This document shows positions 1 through 9,945 of a DNA stretch of 64,000 bases, piece by piece. The stretch is from Linaria vulgaris. Its lineage: Eukaryota > Streptophyta > Magnoliopsida > Lamiales > Plantaginaceae. The stretch is from the NCBI GenBank assembly GCA_948329865.1, contig OX415250.1, forward strand, positions 59,611,068 to 59,675,067, written 5' to 3'. Both the position numbers and the translations under genes were made by a program. The notes under the pieces were generated by a model, which saw only the letters and a program-made list of their open reading frames with translations, had not been told where the DNA came from and made no database searches. Within the stretch, counting starts at the first letter, position 1, and each line of letters begins with the position of its first letter.

Positions 1-272
1 AAGTGCCCATAGAACGTGCAACCTCTAGGACGCTATTATGCATAAGCATTAAAACGAATCACGGTCGAATTTTAATAAACTGTATGAACTATAAATGCTT
101 GAGTTCCACCCAACATCTCAGAAACGTAGGCACCTTAGTAAGAAACTGACCTCAGCCCCATTTCCAATTAAATTAAAAATCTATCTCTATTTCTCTTGAC
201 TGACACTGCATGTGGAGTCATTATGAAATGACGTCGCAATTCCTATGAAAAAGCACGGGAATATGGAAATTT

Positions 273-735
273 GGCCCCAAGAGGTCAAACGCCAAAAGTT
301 CACTCTGCATGGACCCTAAAAGCGTCATGCCAGATACATGTTCAGCCCCAAGTGGACGAACGCCAATCAAATAACTTACTCTGCATAGACCGCAACAAGC
401 GTCATGCTGGATGCACGTTTGGCCCCAAGTGGTCGAACGCCAGTCAAACGACTTACTCCGCATAGTCCGCGAAAAACGTCATGTCGGATGTACGTTCGGC
501 CCCAAGTGGTCAAACGCCAGTCTCCGTATAGACCGCAAAAAGTCATGTTGGATGCACGTTCAGCCCCAAGTGGTTGAACGCCAGTCAAACGACTTACTCC
601 GCATAGACCACAAAAAGCATCATACCGGATGCACGTTCGACCCCAAGTGGTCGAACGTCGATCAAACAACTCACACCGCATAGAGCGCGAAAAGCGTCAT
701 GTTGGATGTCCGTTCAGCCCCAAGCGGTCTAACGC
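273..735. repeat. 77-bp tandem repeat array, about 6 units
   Basis: The motif GCCCCAAGTGGTCGAACGCC recurs with its GCCCC core at 274, 345, 422, 499, 563, 640 and 717. The spacings are 71, 77, 77, 64, 77 and 77 bases, so the unit is 77 bp and two units are shortened. Each unit also holds a CGCATAGACCGC block and a GGATGCACGTTC block. The apparent ORFs over this stretch are by-products of the repeat. The array lies beyond the 3' end of the antisense gene at 1203-3139 and may belong to the same retroelement. Confidence 0.9.
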
Positions 736-1202
736 AAAATGCGGCTTGTTGGGGGCACATTTAATCCAGAGGTTCGAAATCGAAGCATGATATCTTGCAT
801 GGTGAACACAAAAAGAACGTTGACGAAAGTGGGACAAAAGAAATTTAACGAGATAATTATTATCGATTCAATCAAAGAAATGAGACAGATTCATGGTCAA
901 AAAATTTGACAAAACTATACATTAAAGTATAGGTCAAAGTAAGCCATGATATTTAGCCACAAAATCGGCTTCCTAAGAACGTTGTTACAGAAGTGACATG
1001 GTCAGAAACAAAAAACAAAAATGGCCTCATATCATCAATAATATATGCACAGATGTACACTACTCTTCTGATGACTAGGGGACTCTGAACGCAAAATAAG
1101 ACCAAGGGATCGTGCATAGTTGGCATAATTTTTATGAATTTAATCCTCAGTCAGCACGAGCTCATCTGATTGCTCCCATCCTTCCGGTAATCTAACCTCC
1201 TC
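736..1202. other. Spacer, no gene seen
   Basis: AT-rich sequence between the tandem array and the decayed antisense gene. I see no coding frame, RNA gene or repeat in it. It may be internal sequence of the same retroelement. Confidence 0.4.
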
Positions 1203-3139
1203 CTACTCTGATACACCGCCAAAGTACCGCCCAAGCTGGAAAGTGCTGAGAGAGATTAGATTACGCTCATCAAGAGCCTGACCGGTAACCTCGACATGCG
1301 ATGAAGTCGCATCAATGCCACAATGTGGATTTACTTCAATCGGCGGCTTTGGATTAAATTCCCCACTCATGGTCACGAATAAAGGACCATGTTCCTTTTG
1401 TGGCATAGCATCTGGAGGATCACGAGGAACAGAAATTCCGCCAGTTTCAGTAACAAGCTCCAACGCTTTGTCTACCTGAGATTCCCTTTCTATCACAGGA
1501 GACAGATTCATTTCGTCGTCACTGTTGCCAAAAGCAGCATGAATGGCGCCCGTCACTCCAACGGGATAAACAGGATCTGCGTTCACAATGCCAATATCTG
1601 CAGTTTCTTGCCTTGTTGGTGGCACGAGATCAGGCATAGCCACAATAGGCACAGAATTACCGCATCGTTCCTCCCATAGCAGAAAAAAAGGGTCACCAAT
1701 CCTTGGGGGCAAAAAACTCCTCTGCATCTTCGCTATCAACCCTGGGAGTCTCCATTCGAGGACCACGGCCAACATCAAGCATATCTTTACGGAAACCCTT
1801 TTTCATGAACCCAAGATAGTCAGCTTGATCAACTCCGAGTTTTATACCATATTTCACGTCGATAGCGCCTTGTCGCAATTCGAGCCAACAATAAACATCG
1901 CTCTCATGAAAGACCTAGCCACCTCGCAATGGTAAAGCTCTAACTCCAAATGTCGCACCTTGTCACCCAACCTAGCGATCGCAGTATCGGCCTCCTCATT
2001 CAGTGTCTGGAGAGAATCATTCTTCCGTTTCAAGGAGTCATTTTCCCTTTTTAGAGCAGCAATTTTGGCACGAAGTGCCGCCACGCTATCCTCAACTTTT
2101 TTAGCATTAACGCCAGCTTCAAGGGCGTCCTTAACAGCTTTAACACTTACCTTGGTAGCATTCCGAGCACGTGTGATCGCAACGCGACTACATTATTATG
2201 CACACTCGTGTTTAATTTGTCGACCACGGCATTATGCTTGTTCTGGACTTCAATCAGACCACTATAATCCCGACATAGTCGGTACATTATAATTCCGGTA
2301 GCAGCAAAGAATAAACGCCTGAAGCGCGCCAAATCAAGATAACCCAATCTATTCACTACTACATCGCGGTCGAGTTGAGGCCACATTCCTTTAAGGATCT
2401 CAATTTATTGCTCTTCCCGCAATCGATATCCCATCAACTTAATATTCAGTGATTCTGAATTCTCGTCATTCAAAAATCCGTAATCAACAATGCTGCCAGG
2501 CGGCGCTGGCCTAGGATTCCAAGACGGTCGAGGTCATTTCTGTGAAGGTTGTGTAATCTCTCTGGCCTCAGCGGCAGCCTGTGTCTCTGCAGCACGCCTC
2601 TTAGCAGCGGTGTACCAATTTTCACCTCCTAGGCTAGAGGGCCCTCGGCAGGTAAACTAGGCCCACACCTAAAATTCAGATTCTCGACGTAGAATCGTGC
2701 TAGATTAGCAGCGATCTTGTCGTCAACGGTATCAGCCTTTTCCATCATTCTGATTTGGGAACTCATCCCGACCTTAACACGTCCTCCGGAGGTAGTTGGA
2801 GTCACGACTAACCTTCGCGGGACGAAGTCTTCATGCCTCTCGAAATTGCTCACTAAGGGAACTCGAGTGCGCTCGCTTACTCCTCTTAGCCTGATAGTAG
2901 AGCGATCTGACGATGCCAGAACGGTATGTCCAACACCCCAATTATCAGATAAGCTCTCGGGAGGCCTCACAGTAGGTCAACTTGTTACATTAAATCCCGC
3001 ACTCTTTAGCAGAGGCAATGTTATCCACTAACGGGCCTACATTCGAAAAACTAGCTCCGTGGGCATTCGTGTCAGAAGCATACATGTTCTCGGGGGAAAC
3101 GGCTGGCCTACTACGACTCTCAGACTTTTTTTGCACCAT
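1203..3139 (-). pseudogene. Decayed gag-like/antisense ORF of an LTR retroelement, with coiled coil
   Basis: Read on the minus strand, a frame opens with ATG at 3139 (MVQKKSESRSRP) and continues through several frames to about 1203, broken by stops and frameshifts. Recognisable blocks are a charged N-terminal part (2970-2629), an Ala/Glu/Arg-rich linker near 2600-2500, a stretch at 2386-2147, a strong heptad-type coiled coil at 2084-1854 (KIAALKRENDSLKRKNDSLQ), a block with FMKKGFRKDMLDVGRGPR near 1800, and an acidic/proline C-terminal part (1778-1203). This layout resembles the extra ORFs carried antisense, upstream of the 3' LTR, by some plant Ty3/gypsy elements of the Tat group; that assignment is inferred. 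A minus-strand TATA box lies about 200 bases upstream of the ATG. It is not a functional gene in this copy. Confidence 0.6.
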
Positions 3140-3340
3140 TAGCAAGTTATAAGCTTAAAAGAAGAAGAAAAAATTGATTTAAAGGCAATGTCGAATCGTC
3201 GGGATTCGACCCTAACTGCTAGATCGAATTCAGATTGTTCGATGTTAGTAGATCCAATCCGGACGATTCGACAGATGCTGAAAAACGCACAAAAAGCTCT
3301 CCGCATAAAGAAAAATGAAAATGAGGTGGAAAGTGGGCCT

Positions 3341-3347
3341 TTATATA
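3341..3347 (-). promoter_or_regulatory. TATA box driving the antisense ORF
   Basis: On the minus strand the sequence reads GGCTATATAAAGGCCC. This places a transcription start near 3312 and gives a leader of about 170 bases before the ATG at 3139. The related copy near 57920 has a comparable box at the matching place. Confidence 0.5.
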
Positions 3348-3710
3348 GCCCCACCACCGCCTTTCCTCTGTATTCGATATTGTTGGATTGAATTTGCCAT
3401 ATTCGATATTGCAATATCAAATTCAATGGATTCGATCTACATGTCTCGGATAGATCGAACAACTAAAATTCGATTTAAAAAAATAAAATAAAAACTCGCT
3501 AACCCATCTTAATGATTATTAAGTTTTGCCACCCTAATATGAAATTACGACTACCAAATGGGGGAGTATTTTCGAATACGTTTTGCCAAGACAAACAATC
3601 AAGTCCACAGACGCGACACGAAGTACGATATGGAAAATCAGATAAAACGTAACCAATGTTAAAGTTTGGGACCCATTCTTGTACCAACACCGATTCTCAA
3701 ACTGGGGAAC

Positions 3711-4315
3711 TATATGATGGAGATATTTTAGGTGGGCCCTGAATAGCATTCTAGGTTGGCCCAACAGATTTTATATCGAATGGTGGCCGTTCGACCGATG
3801 CTAGATCGAATCATGCCCATTCGATCTACCCAATTCGACCTATATGCGGGACCCACGGGACGAGTTCTATAAATACCCCGTTCTCCAACATTTTTAGGGA
3901 CATTCAATACTTGATACACATCCACATTGATCGAATTCATTGATTTGAAACACATTCGATTCGACACTCATCTGATTTGACGTTGGACCCGAATCGATTC
4001 AGGGCTTGATCGAACCGTTCCCATTCGAGGGTCACCAGTATCGAACCGGCACCATTCGAGGCTCCTCTGATTCGATTTAGAGATGCGTCGAATCATTGTG
4101 ATTCGAGATTCGTGTATCAACATCATCCATTCGATCCATGTGTTTCTTTGTCTTAAAAGATTTTCTAGAGTAGTTTTATACTTGTAATATACGATAGGTG
4201 TTCCGGACCAAGCTAGTCCATACCTTGTAATAGAGTAGCATTATTTTGGCTCAGGCTCATTGTAACAGTAACTGGTGTATTGTAACCAGGACGAAATAAG
4301 ACCAAAATAGCTCCA
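3711..4315 (+). mobile_element. LTR, family A, copy 1 (about 0.6 kb)
   Basis: A purine run (ACTGGGGAA, 3701-3709), which would serve as the polypurine tract, is followed by sequence shared with 58600-59195 (+) and 35803-34280 (-). Shared landmarks are TATATGATGG at the start, a TATAAATACCCC promoter (3868), many ATTCGA motifs, the block GGACCAAGCTAGTCC near 4205, and GACGAAATAAGACCAAAATA near 4290. The orientation from the TATA box and purine tract is plus, so this would be a 3' LTR following internal sequence at lower coordinates. Exact ends and target duplication were not resolved. Confidence 0.6.
3868..3875 (+). promoter_or_regulatory. LTR TATA box
   Basis: TTCTATAAATACCCCG, matched by TCTATAAATACCCCG at 58771 in the second copy. 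Start of transcription would be near 3900. It faces away from the antisense promoter at 3341-3347, so the two promoters are divergent about 520 bp apart. Confidence 0.55.
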
Positions 4316-5347
4316 ATTTTTTGAATTATATGTACTCATAAATTTGAATATTGTGATTTGTATCAATTGGTTTTTGGTTTTTGATTCTGATGTTTTAGGT
4401 TCAATTAGTTAGTTATGTCGTTAATCAATTGAAGAAATTGTATACGCTAAAACGAGCGAAGTAGTGAAAGAACTGGAAGTATTGAGCTTCGGCAGCTTAG
4501 CGCTTTCGGTGAAAGCATTCTTGTGCTATATTCTGGATTTCGGCTTGTATTTAGGATATTGTCAAGCAGCATGGTTAACTTTCTAGTAATTTTGTTCATG
4601 GGACATAGTGATTTGTACAAATATGATATGCATGATAATCATTTTTATCAGGCGATGTGATACTAATTTTTTTTTTAGGAAAAAAAGGTGATATTTTTTT
4701 GTTATCTTTACTATTAAAATCTTTTGCAGAAAGCTTTTTTTGCTTATAGTTGAGATTGTGAATATGTAAATAATGTGAATAGAGGTGTGAATATGAGTTT
4801 TCATTTTTTTTTTGTGCTAAAAACATTTAAAAGAATTAGACTTTTGATAATATTATGGCTGAACAAAACTGCTTCCTCTAGTCTATTGAGAAAAAGCCAA
4901 AAGAAAAAAAAAATCATCTTGTTGTAGTAATACTTAAGGATTTTGCTATGTAAATTTCGTATATTACTTTTGTGACATAGTATTTTTGGCGGGAGTTTAT
5001 TTTGATACAATACTTTAAGGGTTCTAGCCATGCATATCGCTCATCGGGACCATGGATGGCAGGGTTAGGATATCATTCTTCAATCGGTGCAACATATGAC
5101 TTTTCTCTTTTTAGGTGAGTGCAAGAGAATTTGGAATATTGCCGCTCATATCTGTGTGGTTTACAAAACGAGAGGGATAGGAAATTTTTACTAACTTTTT
5201 TTCTTTTTCTGCCTTGCAAAATATTTTTAGCAAGAATGCGTTCGAGGTACTTCAGTTCCTTATTTTAGATATGGTGGTCGGTATACTGCTCATTTTCCTC
5301 TTTTTTCTTCTTTTATCTTTGTTAAATACTGGCAGTTATCACTTTCG
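4316..5347. other. AT-rich flank, no gene called
   Basis: The stretch holds poly-T and poly-A runs and short chance ORFs only. The first bases after the LTR would be the retroelement end or its insertion flank. No host coding exon was recognised. Confidence 0.35.
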
Positions 5348-6026
5348 GTGGAGGCCATGGGGGAGCGTTATAGAGCGGCTCCATTTAACATTATGGCATT
5401 ACGAAGACGCTGCCAAGAACTGGAGCTAGCTTTAGAAGAGGCCCATTGTCAATTGCTGCAAAGGGAGGTTGAGATAGAGGGCATACGAGCCGCGCACATC
5501 CGAAGTATTGACGAAAGTTGGGAATGTTGGAGAGGGATTAAAAATCGATGCACTAGCAGTCGACTCAGGCAAAGAAATTGTTGGAAGGTTTTCTTTTTCG
5601 TTTCGGAGAAACAGGTGAGCTCTTTCGTATGACAAAGGCAGAGCGGGATGAATATTTGTATCATTTGATGGATTTAGGGCGTTTATTCGGGATGCCTTAA
5701 GAGTTGGGGGAACATATGATTTTAATAGCTCTTTTAATGAAGGGGCTCGCCAATTTTTGCTAATGGGCAACGAAAATTGCTAGGACGTAGTACAATCGGT
5801 GCTGGGTTTCCCTGTTGACTTAGTGATTCAGTGGTTCGTGATTGATCCTCCTATCGGAAGGCATTCATACCTTCGTACTCCACTAGAAGCATGCCCAAGT
5901 CAATCAAGTGAGCCTAATAATGCTTGCATATCGAGTGCTACTGCGTTGGAGGCCCATCTGATGGACATGATACTTGATGAGCATCGAACCATCGTGCGAG
6001 AGAGGAAGCGGCCCATTCATGACTAG
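5348..6026 (+). pseudogene. Degenerate ORF with short coiled coil, unknown family
   Basis: A plus-strand frame starts at ATG 5348 (MEAMGERYRAAPFNIM) and contains a Leu/Glu-rich helical segment (RRRCQELELALEEAHCQLLQ). It then breaks. Coding-like sequence resumes in another frame near 5668 (FIRDALRVGGTYDFNSSFNE), crosses a TAG, and continues in the same frame through a block with GFPVDLVIQWFVIDPPIGRH, ending in IHD and TAG at 6026. I do not recognise the family. The plain, non-repetitive composition suggests real ancestral coding sequence, possibly another retroelement ORF like the one at 1203-3139. At least one frameshift and two stops make it non-functional as one protein. Confidence 0.4.
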
Positions 6027-7980
6027 GGAGGACTCTTGTCCTTCTAAATGATCATGCTGAAGTTTTTCTTTCCTTTTTCTTTTTTGCTTGTGGTGTAGGC
6101 CCACTGAACAAGTATTTTGTAAATGTAAAGCTTGTAAAAAAGAACTTGTGCAAAAGGCATGGAGAGCGAGATCAAAATTTTGATTTGTAACGTGTATATG
6201 TTTTTGGAATCCATCATGTAAAGCGGCTTTGCACATATGTTTTTCCTCGCTCGTTCTCGCAGCGAGTCGTGCTCCTTCATAATTCAGTAGAATGTTATTA
6301 CCGAAGCCTGCACTGTTGCAGCTCGTACTTAATACGTGCACTAGGGTCCCTCATATGCCTTTCCTTAAGGGATCACTCAAGATTCCTTTCTTACACTACT
6401 TTTAAGAGGCAACCCACATTTGACCTTCTTTGGCAGGAGAATTGATAGGTTTTGTTCTCATCCAAGCAGCCTTCTTGGTTGCGTGTTGCTTGGTGTTTTA
6501 CGTCAGGCCCTTGTTTGAGTAGGGTGAATTTGTAGATGCGATTCTCGTGCAGATATTCATGTAAGCATGTCGAATATGAGTAGATGATCGCCAATGTTTC
6601 TTGTCTTAATGACCTTTAAATTGGGTTTTAGCGTCTTTCCTTTGTGTTTGTTGCTGTTGTTAGTGGCTTTCAGGGCGAATAGGCGGTTTTTCTGAGGTGG
6701 TCTCTTCATAAGGGAGGTGGTTCTAGTCATCGTTGTATTCCTACCGGCTAAATATAAAGGAGAAATGGCATTGTGCTCGATATGTTATCTCATATTACCA
6801 ACTCATGCGTCCAACAGGAAATGCTTTCATGGCATTGGAAAGGGAAGTAGAGTAAGGAACCCACTGCTCCCCCTAGTAGATCATATTGAGGGATCGAACT
6901 TTAAGTGTTCCCACAGATGTCGTCATTTGATCATAGTATTCTCATGTGTGCTTGGTCGTATAAAGAGAAAATGTAATTTACATAGGGGTAGAAACACCAG
7001 TCTCGAACCTACTAGGAAGAAAATAGTATTGATGAGTAGATAGAGGAGTCGTTTATTCACTAGGGATTACGAGGGTCCTATCTTTTGGGGTTTTCGAGGA
7101 GTCTCTCACCTTTGTAATTCGGAGGGGGGTTGCTGCTCGTTCTCTTATTTCCCCAAATGGGGGGTATTTCAGGTGATCGTGGGGTGATCCCTTATGTTTC
7201 CTTGGTGCATGATTGCCCATCATGGTTGCGGGGGTTCTGACGTGTAGCAGGTGCTTAGGAGGTGCGTGTTGAATTTTTATAGGGGCGCACGTGCTCCGAG
7301 CTTATCTTCTAAACAAGATAGGTTCTTCGAAGATCATCTTATATGCATCATCTCTCTTTCTTATCTATAGATACTCTTATGTACGAGGGAATTGTGCTAA
7401 CGGGTATTCGAGGAGGAGAATCTTATATTATCTAACAATTTATATTAGAGTATACATGCCGAATAATCAACAATTTTGTTTACATTAGTTTTAGCCAATG
7501 TTGTAAAACAAAATAGGTTGCTGCATGGACTTTGTAACATTACTCTTAACCTAATTTATATATTTGTGAATTGATTATTTCACATAATTTATAATTATAG
7601 AGTAAATATATTGTATGTAAAAGGTATAATATTTTGTTCTTTTGGAGAAATTAGTATATGTAGGATTTATATCTTATATATGGGTTTAAAAAAACATATG
7701 AAATTCTATAATAAAAATTAAGAGAATAAAAAACCAATCAAGAGGACTAGCTCTAACATGTCTTGCATGTCTCTAAACCTTAGCCTAAAGTAAAATAGTT
7801 TCAGGGGTTCGTCTATATGGCTAACATTTATGATAATAGTCAAGCATTGGTATTTTTTGTTAACGAATGATTTTAAAGCTTATGTCACATAATTAATGGA
7901 TCCACTTGTTGTTAACTCTTTAATTTATTGAAAAACACTCAAAATTGCCAATATATGATTTTTTAGGCACTCTTCAAATT
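6027..7980. other. Non-coding stretch, possible retroelement 3' region
   Basis: No coding frame was accepted. Near 7151 the string CCCCAAATGGGGGGTATTTC resembles the purine-rich CCAAATGGGGG motifs found beside the family A LTRs (3553, 58340), so part of this may be the 3' untranslated end of an element whose ORF is at 5348-6026. From about 7480 the sequence is AT-rich and featureless. Confidence 0.3.
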
Positions 7981-8597
7981 TGTGGGACTATTTGGACGTC
8001 CTATCAAAATCGACACACATACGGTGGCACGCACACGCACACGATATGCACGCATGTGTGTGGAAATAGAAACCTCTAGACCTCTGCCCACTAAAATCTA
8101 CATTCATGACCATGCACATGCACCCGGCGCAAAGTCCCTGAGAAGCAGACGAACAACCTGGGCGAGCAACCCCCCCCCCCTCCGAACTTGGACTGGCATG
8201 TGGTCACCCAGCGACCAGGACAACGTCGCCCTACTGGACCCACGGCCTCGCCCGTGTCCCAAAGTCGTGCAAACGGTCATACTCTCAGCTCTAAAACACC
8301 GGGCACTGCAACTATTCCACCCACTCTGGCCCCAGAAAACTCAACCCAAACTTGGGTGGCCAAGGGACAGACGATGAAATTACCACATGCCCATGAACGA
8401 GCCCATGACATACTGCCTAAGCAACCCTTTACGGAACAGAATCCGGACTACGGGAGAGCAAGAAAGAGCCGTCGGAGCGACAACAATCAATTAATTCAGA
8501 AAGCCTGCCACACGTCACTTGAACCAAATGACATGCATAGGACATGTGACGACGACACTGGAATGCGAACCATCTCCGTAAAATAACAATTATCATC

Positions 8598-8873
8598 TGG
8601 GGATGACAACGGTACGACTAACGTGGTGGATGAGCTCACCACGTCAGGCATGTCAGTTGACGTGGTGCAACATGGTGCCACATCAACCAAAATCCGCCAT
8701 GTGGCAGCTAAGGCTACCACGCGACAACACGTGTCACCACCTGGTGACACATGTGAAGATGGGAGTCGGGTGGCATTTCCATCCGCCACCTCGACTCTCA
8801 CATGGACTCCCTGGGTCCACGGTCACCCTCCCCCTCACCCCTTACTGCCACCCCTCCCAACCTCCTATATATA
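8598..8873 (+). promoter_or_regulatory. ACGT-rich promoter-like region with TATA box
   Basis: Between 8615 and 8760 the strand carries a cluster of ACGT cores, including a perfect G-box CACGTG at 8728-8733 and several CCACGTCA/ACGTGG-type motifs. A TATATATA box follows at 8866-8873, within CCTCCTATATATACCCC. This is the usual layout of a plant Pol II promoter. It precedes the LINE remnant, so it may be that element's promoter or an unrelated captured one. Confidence 0.4.
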
Positions 8874-9310
8874 CCCCCCCCCCTCCCTTTTTCCAACCCA
8901 TTTCCCTCCAACCTTCACCCGTCCTTCACCAACCCTCTTCATCTTCCCCAAGCCCTCCAACCACCACCCCGCCACCCCTTCCCCAAACACCCACCACCAC
9001 TTAACCACCCCAGCCCACCCAACCCCACCCTGTCATCCTCCTTCTACCCTCCCCCCACATACTGCCGCAAACACCCACCACCCTAAACTCCAACTCGCCA
9101 CCTCCCACCATCACCACCACCACTAAGCCTCCAACCGACACCACCACAACACCACCACGAACCACACCAAAAAACGTCACCACCCCACCAAACACCATCA
9201 CCACCTCGACACCACCCATCACCCAAACCACCCTAACTTCATCCTTCAATGGCCCACGCGAACTCTGCCAACTCATTCGGCTCGACCAACTAACCCCTCT
9301 GGGCCCGCAA
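8810..9310. repeat. Low-complexity CCACC-rich tract
   Basis: A strongly C- and A-biased plus strand made of CCACC, CACCAC and CCCTCC runs. It generates several proline/histidine/threonine-rich ORFs in all frames, none of which I accept as a gene. It may be leader sequence downstream of the TATA box at 8866. Confidence 0.7.
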
Positions 9311-9945
9311 AACACTACTCAAGTTATCAAGCTTGGACGAGCTCAGGAAGATGTTAACGACGGGTGGGCCCGATAATAATCTCGTTAAATCCAAAGTGAA
9401 TGTACAATCAACGGCCCCAGTTCATGCAGGTTCCACCAGCCACGCTGCCACCAAACCAATCAGAAATGTCGGCGGTAGAGGAAAGACAACAGCGCCGCCA
9501 ATCCGAACCTCTTCGGGCAACGACTGTGCTGGCTCACCCGATGCAGCAGTCACCCCAGCAGCAGGTCGAAAACCCCCACCAGCGAGTCAACATTTTCCAC
9601 AAGGAGTCTGCAACGAGATCGTTTATCGCCCATCTCATGGCTCACCCCCAAGGAATCCACATTATCAGGTACCGCCACGACATCATGACAGGAACCGGAC
9701 CACTGGCCAAAATTCAGATCCGAACTATCAGAGCTTACACTCCATTCTTCTCCGAGAACCACTTGCCTATCACGCTCCGCCAGAGGGACCCAACCATCCG
9801 GGTGTACCTCATTCTGAACCATCTCCCGGGGGTAATATTTACTATAGCTCAAGTTTTGTCTATGCAGGACGAAGGATGGGTAATGCAATTCAGCTTCACA
9901 CTGGTGATGACCTCCTCTAATCTGCAATATCTATTGTGCCTGTTT

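Noticed and set aside
8623..9126. 167-codon proline/threonine/histidine-rich ORF ending in a His run
   Set aside because: It results from the CCACC-rich low-complexity tract; overlapping frames give similar biased ORFs and no domain is present.
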